Shown piece by piece: positions 16,611-25,966 of a stretch of 64,000 nt of DNA (positions within the stretch are counted from its first letter, which is position 1; each line of letters starts with the position of its first letter). The stretch covers positions 1 through 64,000 of the forward strand of contig JAFWIE010000035.1 of assembly GCA_017533825.1 (NCBI GenBank). The letters are read 5' to 3'. Under the pieces are notes generated by a model. The model was not told the DNA's origin. It saw only the letters and a list, made by a program, of their open reading frames with translations, and searched no databases. A program made the position numbers and the translations under genes. Source of the stretch: Atopobiaceae bacterium. GTDB lineage: Bacteria > Actinomycetota > Coriobacteriia > Coriobacteriales > Atopobiaceae.

Positions 16611-18233
16611 ATGGGCGTTCTAGACGACCTCGGTACGGCGTTGGATGTGCTGCCCGTCGCGTGGAGGCGTGACGAGGAGGGCGGCTTCATCGAGTGGGAG
16701 CGAGCTGGCGTGGGCACTATGCGGGCATACGAGAGCAGCTCTCTCGCAGGAGGCGTGGAACTGCGAACGCACTTGACGCCCGCACAGGTGGCCGCTTTCG
16801 CAATGGGCGAGGACGGAATCGCGGATGACTACGAGCTTGCAGACGGCCGTATCGTTGCGCTCGCTATGGGCGGGGCTCGTTACGTACGTGATGATATGAA
16901 CTGGAGATCCGATAGCGCTTACGCCCACTTAGCCCACGCGCTTGCCCGCGATTACACCGAGCTGTTTTACGTCAACCTGACTACCGACGAGTTCATTGAA
17001 TACTATAGCGACGACGAAAGCGGCATGCTCGTCGAGCGGCGACGGGAAGCGGATTTCTTCGAAAGCTGTAGGCAGGAGGCGAAGCGGTTCGTGCATCCAG
17101 AGGAGCGAGACGCCTTTGTCCGCGCCATGAATCGAGAGTCTCTCACGGAGGCCTTGAGCCGCTCTGATGTGTTTCGGATGACGTATCGCAAGGTCATGGA
17201 TGGTCACACGTTCTACGTACAGCTCAAGGCGTCGCGCATGCGGAACGACGCCCACATCGCCATCGTCTCTGTCTCGGACATCGACGAACTCATCATGAAG
17301 CGCCGAGCGGAGGAGAGAATCCGTGAGGAGCGCATCATTTATGCTCGACTCCAAGCGCTTGCAGGCAACTTCATCGCTGCCTACATCGTTGACCCAGTGA
17401 CTGACTGCTATCACGAGTTCAGCTCGACTGACGACTATGCGCGGACTTTCACACTTGCGAATGAGGGCGAACGCTTCTTCGAGTCTTCCAGGGAGGCGGC
17501 CCGTCGATACGTCGATAAGGCGGACCTGAGTCGATTCCTTACAGCCTTTACCAAGGCGAACGTCATGGCAAAGATCGAGAGTGGCGGCATCTTTACTTTG
17601 GGGTATCGCCTCGTCATGGATGATGGCCCCATCCACGTACAGTTAAGGGCGGCCATGGTGGAGGAGAGCGAAGGCCCGCGCCTGGTCTTCGGTCTCAACG
17701 ACATCGATGCGCAGGTCCGACAGGAAGAGGAGGTCGAGCGGCGCCTTGCCCGAGCGCAGTCTCAGGCGCACGTCGATGCTCTGACGGGTGTGAAGAACAG
17801 GCATGCCTATCTCGACGTCGAGTCGCGCATGGACGGCCAGATTGCCGAGCACAGCATCGCACCCTTCGCCATAGTGATGATGGACGTCAACGACTTGAAG
17901 AAGGTCAACGACACCGCGGGGCATCAGGCGGGAGACCAGCATCTTTGCAAAGCCTGCAAGGTGATTTGCGAGACCTTCAAGCACAGTCCCGTCTTTCGCG
18001 TCGGTGGCGACGAGTTCGTGGCCATTGCGCAGGGACGCGACTACGCCAGTCTCGATGAGCGGCTTGAAGACATGAGGAAGCGCAACGAGGAGGCACGGCG
18101 ATCCGGTGGCGCTGTGATTGCCTGTGGGGTTGGCAGGTATGACGGTGACGCGTGCGTTGCCACGGTGCTCGAGCGCGCTGACCACGACATGTACGACGAC
18201 AAGTGCCGCCTCAAGGAAACCTCGTGCGACTAG
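16611..18233 (+). CDS. PAS-GGDEF diguanylate cyclase
   Basis: 540 residues. The N-terminal ~95 residues are unassigned. Two tandem PAS-like modules follow (~105-225 and ~240-370, the second holding YIVDPVTDCYHEFSSTDDY), then a coiled linker and a GGDEF domain with an intact RVGGDEF at residues 463-469; LTGVKNRHAY and VNDLKKVNDTAGHQAGD are the other core motifs. It should make cyclic di-GMP. No I-site RxxD is visible five residues upstream. There is no transmembrane segment. The PAS modules are clearly paralogous to those of the 1315-residue protein ending at 20574. The start at 16611 follows AAGGAAGAGGG. Confidence 0.9.
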   Translation: MGVLDDLGTALDVLPVAWRRDEEGGFIEWERAGVGTMRAYESSSLAGGVELRTHLTPAQVAAFAMGEDGIADDYELADGRIVALAMGGARYVRDDMNWRSDSAYAHLAHALARDYTELFYVNLTTDEFIEYYSDDESGMLVERRREADFFESCRQEAKRFVHPEERDAFVRAMNRESLTEALSRSDVFRMTYRKVMDGHTFYVQLKASRMRNDAHIAIVSVSDIDELIMKRRAEERIREERIIYARLQALAGNFIAAYIVDPVTDCYHEFSSTDDYARTFTLANEGERFFESSREAARRYVDKADLSRFLTAFTKANVMAKIESGGIFTLGYRLVMDDGPIHVQLRAAMVEESEGPRLVFGLNDIDAQVRQEEEVERRLARAQSQAHVDALTGVKNRHAYLDVESRMDGQIAEHSIAPFAIVMMDVNDLKKVNDTAGHQAGDQHLCKACKVICETFKHSPVFRVGGDEFVAIAQGRDYASLDERLEDMRKRNEEARRSGGAVIACGVGRYDGDACVATVLERADHDMYDDKCRLKETSCD

Positions 18234-18466
18234 GAACACGTCTGCGCATAGGCGCGAAAGCTGGACTTGTCGGCGGGCACGTACGTGACGTAGAACAGTC
18301 GCCTGTCGCGGCGGGGCATGTGGCTGTTCTCTGTGGTCATCACTGCCATTGCCGTTCCGAAGCAAAAGCGGGCGTTGTATGCAACCGGATTCCATCTTGT
18401 CACGCCGCTTGATTCCCCCATCGACGGCGCGATATCATAAAAGCCGCTGGATTGGAGCAGCATGAC

Positions 18467-19066
18467 ATGAGCAATCTTCTTGCAGAGACGTTAAAGAAGT
18501 TAAGGGCAGAGAAGGGGCTTTCGCAACGGGGTTTGGCGGAGCAGCTCTATGTAAACCGCTCCACAGTTGCCCGATGGGAGAATGGCAGCCGGTTGCCGGA
18601 TACCACGATGGTTTCCCGACTTGCTGGGTGTCTCGGGGTGGACGCAAACACGCTCCTCGGAATCGTGGAGGCAAGTGAGAACTCGCCTAACGTCATCATG
18701 GTGGACGATAGGAAGATCGTTCTCACGGGAGGTCTGCCCGTCCTCGAGGAAGTCATGCCGAACGCTACGGTCGTGGGTTTCACGCGACCATCGGAGGCCA
18801 TTGAGTACGCTCGGTCGAATCTCGTCTCGCTTGCCTTCCTGGACATCGAGTTGGGCAAGATGAGCGGGCTTGACTTGTGCCGTGTGCTGCTCGACATCAA
18901 CCCTCATACGAATGTGGTGTACCTGACTGCCTATGTTGAGTATTCCTTCGATGCGTGGGGGACCGGGGCCAGCGGCTTCATGCTCAAGCCTATTACGCCG
19001 GAGGGCGTGAGGAAGCAGCTCAAGAATCTGCGGTACCCATTCTTGCCGGAAGGTGTACGTGAATGA
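18467..19066 (+). CDS. Response regulator with N-terminal XRE HTH and C-terminal receiver
   Basis: 199 residues. Residues 5-62 are a Cro/C1-type HTH (LSQRGLAEQLYVNRSTVARWENG). Residues 75-190 are a complete receiver domain: acidic pair D80/D81, phospho-acceptor D126 in AFLDIELG, T154 in YLTAY and K174 in LKPIT. Domain order is the reverse of ordinary response regulators, and the DNA-binding domain is XRE, not LytTR, although the partner kinase is LytS-like. GGAG lies 9 bases before the ATG at 18467. The stop codon region overlaps the kinase start by 4 bp, so the two are translationally coupled. Confidence 0.88.
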   Translation: MSNLLAETLKKLRAEKGLSQRGLAEQLYVNRSTVARWENGSRLPDTTMVSRLAGCLGVDANTLLGIVEASENSPNVIMVDDRKIVLTGGLPVLEEVMPNATVVGFTRPSEAIEYARSNLVSLAFLDIELGKMSGLDLCRVLLDINPHTNVVYLTAYVEYSFDAWGTGASGFMLKPITPEGVRKQLKNLRYPFLPEGVRE

Positions 19067-20325
19067 TGGACTTGGCGATGGCGTTCTCCCTTATCGTCGT
19101 CGGCATTCTGCTGACGGCGACGACGATGGGAATCGTGGCCGTTTCCATCATGCCTGGCATCGACCGTCTAAGCAAGCGCTTCTTCCTGATTGTCTTTTTC
19201 GCCGTTGCGTTGGGTAGCGCCACCACGGTATCTGACCTATTTCTATACCGGCATAGAGAATTGGTCTGGGCGATGAAGCTGGTCTGGTTATTCGATTCGA
19301 TTCTCGGGTCGATTCCCATGATTACGTTTGTGACGTACTTGCTCCAATGCAGTGGGGAAAGCTGGCGGCAAAGTGCGCTGTTCCGGGGGGAGTTTGCTTT
19401 ATGGGTTGTGTTTCTCATGCTGCTGGTGGTCGCTCAGTTCACGCCCTCCATATACTACCTGTCGGAGAGTAATGAGTTGTTCCTCGGTCCGCTATATCCG
19501 CTGCTAACCACTCCCTTGCTCATGATTCTGACCTTCAGCTTGGTGGGGGTGATGCGCAGGCGGAGCAAGCTGATTGCACGGTACTATCATGCCTTTCTCT
19601 TCTTTCTGGTCCCCCTTCTCGTTGCCATGCTCGTCCATACGATGGTCAATAGCTTCCTGCTCCTCTATATGGGCCTCGCAATCTCCGTACTTTCGATGTT
19701 TGTGATCGTATTGTCGGATCAGGTCGAACAGTACGTAAGGCAACAGCGCGAGATTGCCACTCAACGCGCAAGCATCATGGTGCTGCAAATGAGGCCCCAC
19801 TTCATCTACAACGCCATGACGAGCATTTATTATCTGTGCGACCAGGACCCCAAGAAGGCCCAGGAGGTCACGATGGACTTCACGACCTACCTGCGCAAGA
19901 ACTTTACTGCCATTGTCAGTGGGGATACCGTTCCCTTCGCTGAGGAACTTGAGCATGCTCGCGCCTACCTCGCCGTGGAACAGGCGCAGTTTGAGGAGCT
20001 GCTCTTCGTTGACTACGACACGCCGCATACCCTGTTTCGCGTGCCGCCGCTTACCCTTCAGCCCATTGTGGAGAATGCTGTCAAGCATGGCTTGGACCCG
20101 GATGGTGAGCCATTGCGCATAGCCATCCGGACGAGGAGAACGGGATCAAATAACTGCGTTATTGTGGAGGACAACGGTTCCGGCTTTGTGCCTGTCGATG
20201 ACGGCGACCCGCACATCGCCTTGGCGAACATTCGGCAACGGTTGGAGATGATGTGCGGCGGGCAGCTCGCCATCGTGTCCCGGGAGGGTGGCGGCACCGT
20301 GGTGATGGTGACCATACCCGCATAG
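19063..20325 (+). CDS. LytS-type sensor histidine kinase
   Basis: 420 residues. Six or so hydrophobic segments cover residues 5-218 with very short loops, so the signal is probably sensed in the membrane. The kinase core is of the LytS/His_kinase type: H246 in MRPHFIYNAM is the phospho-acceptor, YLRKNF follows, the N-box is ENAVKHG (337-343), the G1 box is DNGSGF (370-375) and the G2 box is GGGT (409-412). It overlaps the response regulator gene by 4 bp. A 155-bp palindromic element begins 4 bases after its stop. The stimulus is unknown; the neighbourhood suggests a link to cyclic di-GMP signalling. Confidence 0.9.
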   Translation: MMDLAMAFSLIVVGILLTATTMGIVAVSIMPGIDRLSKRFFLIVFFAVALGSATTVSDLFLYRHRELVWAMKLVWLFDSILGSIPMITFVTYLLQCSGESWRQSALFRGEFALWVVFLMLLVVAQFTPSIYYLSESNELFLGPLYPLLTTPLLMILTFSLVGVMRRRSKLIARYYHAFLFFLVPLLVAMLVHTMVNSFLLLYMGLAISVLSMFVIVLSDQVEQYVRQQREIATQRASIMVLQMRPHFIYNAMTSIYYLCDQDPKKAQEVTMDFTTYLRKNFTAIVSGDTVPFAEELEHARAYLAVEQAQFEELLFVDYDTPHTLFRVPPLTLQPIVENAVKHGLDPDGEPLRIAIRTRRTGSNNCVIVEDNGSGFVPVDDGDPHIALANIRQRLEMMCGGQLAIVSREGGGTVVMVTIPA

Positions 20326-20329
20326 CATA

Positions 20330-20484
20330 GTGTGGAAAATCGTTCATGGCAGTCGGTGCCAACTGGTGTTTTACCACTTTTGATATCGGTTTTCCGCACT
20401 GGGTATTTTAGCCAGTGCGGAAAATCGATATCAATATCGGTAAATTCCCAGTTGGCAACAACCCTATGTTTCGTTTTTCCGCAC
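20330..20484. repeat. 155-bp nested palindrome (MITE-like or long RNA hairpin)
   Basis: Three nested pairs of inverted arms share one centre. The outer pair 20330-20342/20472-20484 matches at 11 of 13. The middle pair 20355-20366/20448-20459 matches at 11 of 12. The inner pair 20382-20402/20412-20432 matches at 20 of 21, with a 9-base loop. TTTTCCGCACT or its complement occurs three times. It sits between convergent genes (kinase end 20325, GGDEF/EAL end 20574) and is AT-richer than its surroundings. 20485-20573 holds nothing I can name. Confidence 0.8.
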
Positions 20485-20573
20485 TTATGCAGAAAGCATA
20501 TAACGTCTCGCTTGGCTTGTGGCTCTCCAACGTTTGATGAGCACAAGGTTAGGCCACTCATTGCAAAGGTTTG

Positions 20574-23500
20574 CTAGCTTTTCTGACCGCTCCATGCAAG
20601 GAACTCATCGAACGGGAGGGGCTTCGCATAGTAGTATCCTTGGAAGCTGCTCACGCGATACCTCATCAGGATGTCGCGCATGCCTTTGGTCTCGATTCCC
20701 TCCACGCAGACCTTTGCGCCAAAGATGGAGGCAAGGTCGGCAATGTTCTGTACGAGATTCCTGTCCTCGTTGCTCTCTTCTATCGCCTGAACAAAGCTGC
20801 GGTCGATCTTGATGGTGTTGAAGGGAATCTCCTTGAGGATACCCACGGAAGAGAAGCCGGTTCCGAAGTCGTCCAAAGCCAGCAGGATACCTCTGGACTT
20901 CAGGCTGACGAGCACGTTCTTGAGGAGGTCCAGGTTCAGCAGCCTGCATCGCTCGGTGACCTCGAAGCACAGATGCTCCGGTGGGTAGTCGAGGTCGTTC
21001 AGGATTCGAAGCACCATGTCCACAAAGTCGGGTTTCTCCAGCTGTGTGTACGAGAGATTGACGTTGACAACGAACGACGGGTGCAGCTTCAGAAGCTGCT
21101 TTGCTGCAAAGAGCGACTCCCAGATAATCCATTCTCCCAGCTCAGGGAACAGCGGGTCTGACTCGAGGATGGGAATGAACTGATTTGGAGGTATCACGCC
21201 ATAGCGATCATTTCTCCAGCGAAGCAACGCCTCCGCTCCGATGAGCCGCTCCGTTTGTGCATCCACGACCGGTTGAAAGAGGAGGTAGAATCCCTTGCGG
21301 CCATGCATGATCGAGGCACGAATCGCATGCAGCTTTTCGAGCTTCTGATGGTTTTGCTCATCCAGGCCAAACTGGAATTCGACCATGTTGCCCTGCTGTC
21401 GAATCTTGGATTCCGTGTCGGCATAATCCAGACAGGCGTACGCCGTCTGGGAGTCGATATTGAATTCGTCTATCCGTAGGGCACCGCAATGCAAATCCAG
21501 CAAGATGTTCTTGCCATTCACGACGAATCCCTCATGCAGATAAGAGCGAAGGCTGTCGTATCGCTCCCTCAACTCGGCAATGGAGAGCGTGTTGCTGATT
21601 ATGGCAAACTGTGTGCCATCGATTCGATAGGTGTGACCACTGGTTCCCAACATCTCAAAGACACGTCGGGCATAGAGTTGCAGGACTCGGTTGCCAAAGT
21701 GGTACCCATACATTTCGTTGATTTCGGAGAACTTGGCAATGCCAAACAAAAGCACGCTGATGGTCGCACTCCTGCGGATGTGTATGTCGAGGTCCTCGAA
21801 GAAGCCGTATTGGTTCCTCAGGCCCGTCAGTTCGTCGACGTGACCTTGCATGCTGTGGTTGCGGATGGTACCCACGAAGTAATCCGGCACTCCGTGAGGA
21901 TCGCGAATCACGATGCCTCGGCAGGTGCACACATCGTATTCTCCTGTGGTCCGCTGCGCCCGATACTGCATGTCATGGGCGGCACAGCTTCCTTGGAATA
22001 CCTCGTTGATGCCCTTCCGGTACGTTGCCCGATCCTCGGGATGAATGTGGTTCTCCCAGATGTCTCCCGCGCCATACATGTATTCCGACGGCAGCCCGTA
22101 GCGGTCCACTGCACTTTTGGTCCAGCGGGAATAGTCGTACTTCATGTCGCAGAGATACACGTATGTACCTTCAGAGACCATCTCGAAGGCTTTGTACAGG
22201 GTGTCGAGCATGGCACGTCGGTCGTCGCTGATGAGGTCGATCGTATCGTCTTCCTTAGAGAAGTAGGTCTCCCGAATCGACTTCTCTTCCTTGAGACGCG
22301 ACTTTTCTTCGTACATGCGGGTGTCGGCTCGATTGAACACATCCTCGACCGACTGGTCCATGGCCGGCTGGTACTCCGCGATGCCCGAGGCGATAACCGG
22401 TCCTTCTCCGATGCGAACGTTCTCCTCTACCTGCTTTCTCAGTCGAGAGACCAGGTCCTTCCAGTTGGCGTAATCCTGCCCCCGGAGTACCACGGCGAAT
22501 TCGTCTCCGCCGATGCGGAACACCGGACTGTGGGCAAAGACGCGGCAGATGAGCATGCAGGATGCCTTGATGTACTCGTCTCCTGCCTTGTGCCCCTGGG
22601 TGTCGTTGATGACCTTGAGGTCATTTGTGTCACAAACCACAATGCCGAAGGAGGCGCTCCCTTCGTCGATTTGCTTTTGCAGTGCGCTCTCCATCTCCCG
22701 ATAGGCCGTCTTGTTCTTCGTGTGTGTCAGTTCGTCTCGTCGTGCCATCTCGTTGGCCATGGAGAGTGCGGCCAGCTGCTCCTGTTCCTTGCGGACGTCT
22801 GCGTCACGGTTCTCGATGCAGATGATGAAGTGGCTGTGGTCGGAGGAATACGTTACCGTCATGCGTGTGTATTGCGTCCGGCCGTCCTCGACGACCATGC
22901 GATAGTCTTCGGTCAACTGCCGCCTATTCTCCAACTGCGAAATCAGGCGGTCTCGATCGAGGAAGAGCCGAATTCGTTCCCGGTCCTCGGAGAAGACCAG
23001 CCTGTCCGCATTCTTCCATGCGGCTGCAAAGAAGTCGGATCCCTCAGCCTGAACCTTCAGTTTGCCAGATATCTTCTTTGTGGAGTACTCCGCGTACTCG
23101 CAGGTCTTGCAGTCAATGTAATAGATGAAGTCGTAGTGATCTGCCAGGCTCTCGGCAATCTGCGTGAAGGTGACGGCCTTCTCCTGATTTGCCTTGAGAG
23201 CGAGGACGGCCCGCATCTCCTTGTCGATGTTCTTTATGCAAACGGTGATGTGCTTCCCATCCTTGGCAAGAATCTCCGTGTGACGGATGTGCCTGACCTT
23301 CCCATCCACGACTAAGCGCCACGTCATCGAGAAGGAGCCTCTGTCCCTCAGATTGCTCAGCATCACGTCTTTGTAGTGGAGGGCGAGAGCCTTCTGCTGG
23401 TCTTCGGGGTGGACGTACTTGCGGATGCTCCTTCTGCTTTCGGCAAAGAAGTCGTTGCTGGTTGCTGGGGTCTTCAGTCGCTTGTACTCATTGGTGGAAG

Positions 23501-24521
23501 ATATCTCGAGGTACGTGCCGGTTGCGATGTCGATGTAGTAGAGCTGGTCGTACTGTTCGGCAAGACTTGCGGCAATCTGGTTGAACGTCTCCTTCTGCTG
23601 CGCTATCTCCTTGACGAGCTTCTTCTGCCGATACCGAACGTCGATGTCGTTGATGCCCACGATCAGGCGCAGGCCCTCATCTTCCTCCACCATGGCCGCC
23701 TTCAGCTCGACGTATAATGGCTGCCCGCCCATGATGAGACGATAATCCAGCGTGAAGAATCCCTTGCGCTCAATCTGCGCTAGAACGTTCTCTTTTGTGA
23801 AGGCCTCGAGAAAGCGTGGCTGGTCATCTGGATGGTTGTAGAGCTGGGACGCATCGCGAACCGATTTGAAGAAATCCGTACCTTCCTTCGCCTGCGCAAA
23901 GGTAGCAACATAGTTCTCGGTCGCGCTGAACTCGTGATAGGCGTTTGTCTCGGGGTCAACCACATAGACGGCGATGTAGTTGCCTGAGAGTGCGTGGAGG
24001 CGAGCGTAGATGATGCGTTCCTCCCGCAACCGTTCTTCCATCTTGCGCTGCTGCATGAGCTCATCGATGTCGGAGACGGCCAGAACGATGAATCGTTTGT
24101 CGTCCTCCATGCGTGTGATTCTCATGTTGACGTAGAGCGGCACGCCGCCTCTGATTCTGCGATACGAAAAGTCGTATACCTTGGCGCCGCCTAATACCTT
24201 ATTGAGGAACTGCCGGTTCATCGCCTTGACGAAAGCGTCCTGGTCCTCTGGGTGCACATACAGCTTTGCGTCGCGCTCGCATCCCTCAAAGAAGTCTGTG
24301 CCCCATCGGGCCTCGGTGAGCACGCCGAGGTTGTCATCGGTGTGATACTCGATGAACTCATCGGTGTCCATGTTAACGTAGTACAGGTCCGTGTAACCTC
24401 GTGCCAAAGCGTGGGCAAGGTCGGTAAAGACCTTGCAGGTATCCCATGCCGCCTCGCCGGTCTCGTCCGACGCAGCGTTTGCGCGCTGGCTTTGAGCCTT
24501 ACTCCTCGCACTCTGGCACAT
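20574..24521 (-). CDS. Multi-PAS GGDEF-PAS-GGDEF(degenerate)-EAL cyclic di-GMP protein
   Basis: 1315 residues and soluble. Four repeated PAS-like modules (~35-155, 160-300, 305-440, 450-575), each with a [YV]-[ILV]-D-x-x-T-x-x-Y-type start, lead to GGDEF-1 with intact RIGGDEF (669-675). A further PAS (~760-885) and a second GGDEF domain reduced to DGTQF (968-972) follow. The EAL domain (1075-1305) has EAL at 1097-1099, NVNLSY, FEVTER, LDDFGTG (1216-1222), KIDRSF, VEGIE and QGYYYAKP, a full catalytic set. It may therefore both make and break cyclic di-GMP, or be switched between the two. AGGAGAA precedes the start. The first two modules are paralogous to the 16611-18233 protein. Confidence 0.92.
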   Translation of the reverse strand: MCQSARSKAQSQRANAASDETGEAAWDTCKVFTDLAHALARGYTDLYYVNMDTDEFIEYHTDDNLGVLTEARWGTDFFEGCERDAKLYVHPEDQDAFVKAMNRQFLNKVLGGAKVYDFSYRRIRGGVPLYVNMRITRMEDDKRFIVLAVSDIDELMQQRKMEERLREERIIYARLHALSGNYIAVYVVDPETNAYHEFSATENYVATFAQAKEGTDFFKSVRDASQLYNHPDDQPRFLEAFTKENVLAQIERKGFFTLDYRLIMGGQPLYVELKAAMVEEDEGLRLIVGINDIDVRYRQKKLVKEIAQQKETFNQIAASLAEQYDQLYYIDIATGTYLEISSTNEYKRLKTPATSNDFFAESRRSIRKYVHPEDQQKALALHYKDVMLSNLRDRGSFSMTWRLVVDGKVRHIRHTEILAKDGKHITVCIKNIDKEMRAVLALKANQEKAVTFTQIAESLADHYDFIYYIDCKTCEYAEYSTKKISGKLKVQAEGSDFFAAAWKNADRLVFSEDRERIRLFLDRDRLISQLENRRQLTEDYRMVVEDGRTQYTRMTVTYSSDHSHFIICIENRDADVRKEQEQLAALSMANEMARRDELTHTKNKTAYREMESALQKQIDEGSASFGIVVCDTNDLKVINDTQGHKAGDEYIKASCMLICRVFAHSPVFRIGGDEFAVVLRGQDYANWKDLVSRLRKQVEENVRIGEGPVIASGIAEYQPAMDQSVEDVFNRADTRMYEEKSRLKEEKSIRETYFSKEDDTIDLISDDRRAMLDTLYKAFEMVSEGTYVYLCDMKYDYSRWTKSAVDRYGLPSEYMYGAGDIWENHIHPEDRATYRKGINEVFQGSCAAHDMQYRAQRTTGEYDVCTCRGIVIRDPHGVPDYFVGTIRNHSMQGHVDELTGLRNQYGFFEDLDIHIRRSATISVLLFGIAKFSEINEMYGYHFGNRVLQLYARRVFEMLGTSGHTYRIDGTQFAIISNTLSIAELRERYDSLRSYLHEGFVVNGKNILLDLHCGALRIDEFNIDSQTAYACLDYADTESKIRQQGNMVEFQFGLDEQNHQKLEKLHAIRASIMHGRKGFYLLFQPVVDAQTERLIGAEALLRWRNDRYGVIPPNQFIPILESDPLFPELGEWIIWESLFAAKQLLKLHPSFVVNVNLSYTQLEKPDFVDMVLRILNDLDYPPEHLCFEVTERCRLLNLDLLKNVLVSLKSRGILLALDDFGTGFSSVGILKEIPFNTIKIDRSFVQAIEESNEDRNLVQNIADLASIFGAKVCVEGIETKGMRDILMRYRVSSFQGYYYAKPLPFDEFLAWSGQKS

Positions 24522-24589
24522 ATGCGATTCTCCTCGTACGTGATTGCAGAAAGGTGCTTCGTGGTCAGGTCGTTTCAGGTCTTATGGTA

Positions 24590-25966
24590 TCAGGCACGAG
24601 TCAGCTGGCATACGCACTCTACGTGATAGGTCTGTGGGAAGAGGTCGACTGGCGTGATGCGCGTGGGCGAGAACGTCCCGTTGGCGGTGAAGCGGGCCAG
24701 GTCGCGGGCGAGGGTGGCGGGGTCGCAGCTGACGTAGGCGATGGCGCGCGCCGGTTGTGCGCAGAGCTTGTCCACGACGTCGGGGGCGAGTCCTGCGCGA
24801 GGCGGGTCGACCACGATGACATCTGCCTCGGAGTCCGGGAACTCGCGTCCTGCGTCACCGCCGATGGGCTCGACGTTGCCGAGCTGAGCCACCTCAAGGT
24901 TGCGCCGGAGGTCTCTCACGGCTGGCCCATATGACTCGACGGCGCTGACCCATGCCGTCCGCTCGGCAAGTGGTAGGGTGAAGGTTCCCGCGCCGCAGTA
25001 GAGGTCCATCGCTTCGTCGTTGTCTGTGGGGGCGAGGGCTTCGAGCACAAGCTCGACGAGCCGTTCCGCTCCCTTGGTGTTCACTTGGAAGAACGACGGT
25101 GCGCTGAGCATCATAGTGTGGTCGCCGACGCGCTCGCGCCAGTGTCCGCGTCCGGCGAGTACCTCGACGCCCGTCACCTTGCGCGCCTTGAGAGGACCCT
25201 TCGAGAGTACGCGTACCACAGAGGTCGCCTTACAGGCGTCTGCGAGCACCTTCGCTGCCTGCGCACGCGGAAACTCGCCAGGGCTGGTCCAGAGCGCCAC
25301 TTCGAGGTCGCGCGTGCGACTCGAGGAGCGAATCCCCACGCGTTCGAGATCGATGCCGCGCGAGCCGACGACATAACCGAGTGCTCCGCTCACGGACTTG
25401 ACGAGCTTCTTGGCGCGCGCGTCAAGAAGGGGGCAGGTGTCGACCTTCATGACGCCTGGCGCGCCGCTGGTGTCCGTCTGCGCGGTATGCATGCCCAGGG
25501 TCACGCGCTTGCCGTCGCGTTGGAATGCGAGCTCAACCTTGTTGCGGTAGCCCCATGGCTTGCCGGGGTCCTCGCAGGGTGACACCAGGCGCTCGGCCTC
25601 TTGTGCGTCGAAGTGGCCGATGCGAACGAGGGAGTCCACGACGTTTGCGCGCTTTGCCGCAAGCTGCGCCGCGCGAGAGAGGGGCGCCCACGAACAGCCA
25701 CCGCACAGGCCGGCATATGGGCATGAAGGCGTCACGCGGTCGGGGGAGGGCTCCAAGATGGTGGTTGCCTGCGCGCGCAGGAATCTCTCGCCGTCCTGCG
25801 TGACGTGTGCCTCCACGACATCGCCCGCCACGGCGCCCGTCACGAAGACTGCCCGACCATCCTCGGCGTGCGCGATGGCGTCTGAGCCGTAGGTCATGCG
25901 CTCGATCTGAAGGCGCATGGTGTTGCCGTCGGCCTGAGCTGCGCCGGGCCTTTCTGCGCTGCTCAT
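24590..25966 (-). CDS. rlmD: 23S rRNA (uracil-C5)-methyltransferase RlmD/RumA family
   Basis: 458 residues. An N-terminal TRAM-like domain (MRLQIERMTYGSDAIAH...) precedes the iron-sulfur motif CPYAGLCGGC. The methyltransferase domain has DLYCGAGTFTLPLA (SAM motif I), DPPRAG, and YVSCDPATLARD with the catalytic Cys. It methylates uracil in rRNA or tRNA. The first codon at 25966 overlaps the stop codon of the upstream PH-domain gene (TGATG), which supports this start and coupled translation; an internal ATG at 25918 begins the TRAM domain and is the alternative. The specific target position is inferred from the family, and TrmA/RlmC-type specificity cannot be excluded. Confidence 0.88.
   Translation of the reverse strand: MSSAERPGAAQADGNTMRLQIERMTYGSDAIAHAEDGRAVFVTGAVAGDVVEAHVTQDGERFLRAQATTILEPSPDRVTPSCPYAGLCGGCSWAPLSRAAQLAAKRANVVDSLVRIGHFDAQEAERLVSPCEDPGKPWGYRNKVELAFQRDGKRVTLGMHTAQTDTSGAPGVMKVDTCPLLDARAKKLVKSVSGALGYVVGSRGIDLERVGIRSSSRTRDLEVALWTSPGEFPRAQAAKVLADACKATSVVRVLSKGPLKARKVTGVEVLAGRGHWRERVGDHTMMLSAPSFFQVNTKGAERLVELVLEALAPTDNDEAMDLYCGAGTFTLPLAERTAWVSAVESYGPAVRDLRRNLEVAQLGNVEPIGGDAGREFPDSEADVIVVDPPRAGLAPDVVDKLCAQPARAIAYVSCDPATLARDLARFTANGTFSPTRITPVDLFPQTYHVECVCQLTRA

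Noticed and set aside
18230-18463. 77-codon minus-strand frame between the GGDEF gene and the HTH-receiver gene
   Set aside because: There is no ribosome site before its ATG, it would start inside the promoter of the next operon, and I recognise no family. It could be a decayed fragment but I cannot support it.
20494-20525. A stray copy of the 24-bp motif (TAACG...GCTTGTGGCT)
   Set aside because: The two half-sites are one base out of register and the end base differs, so it does not meet the pattern that all array units obey.
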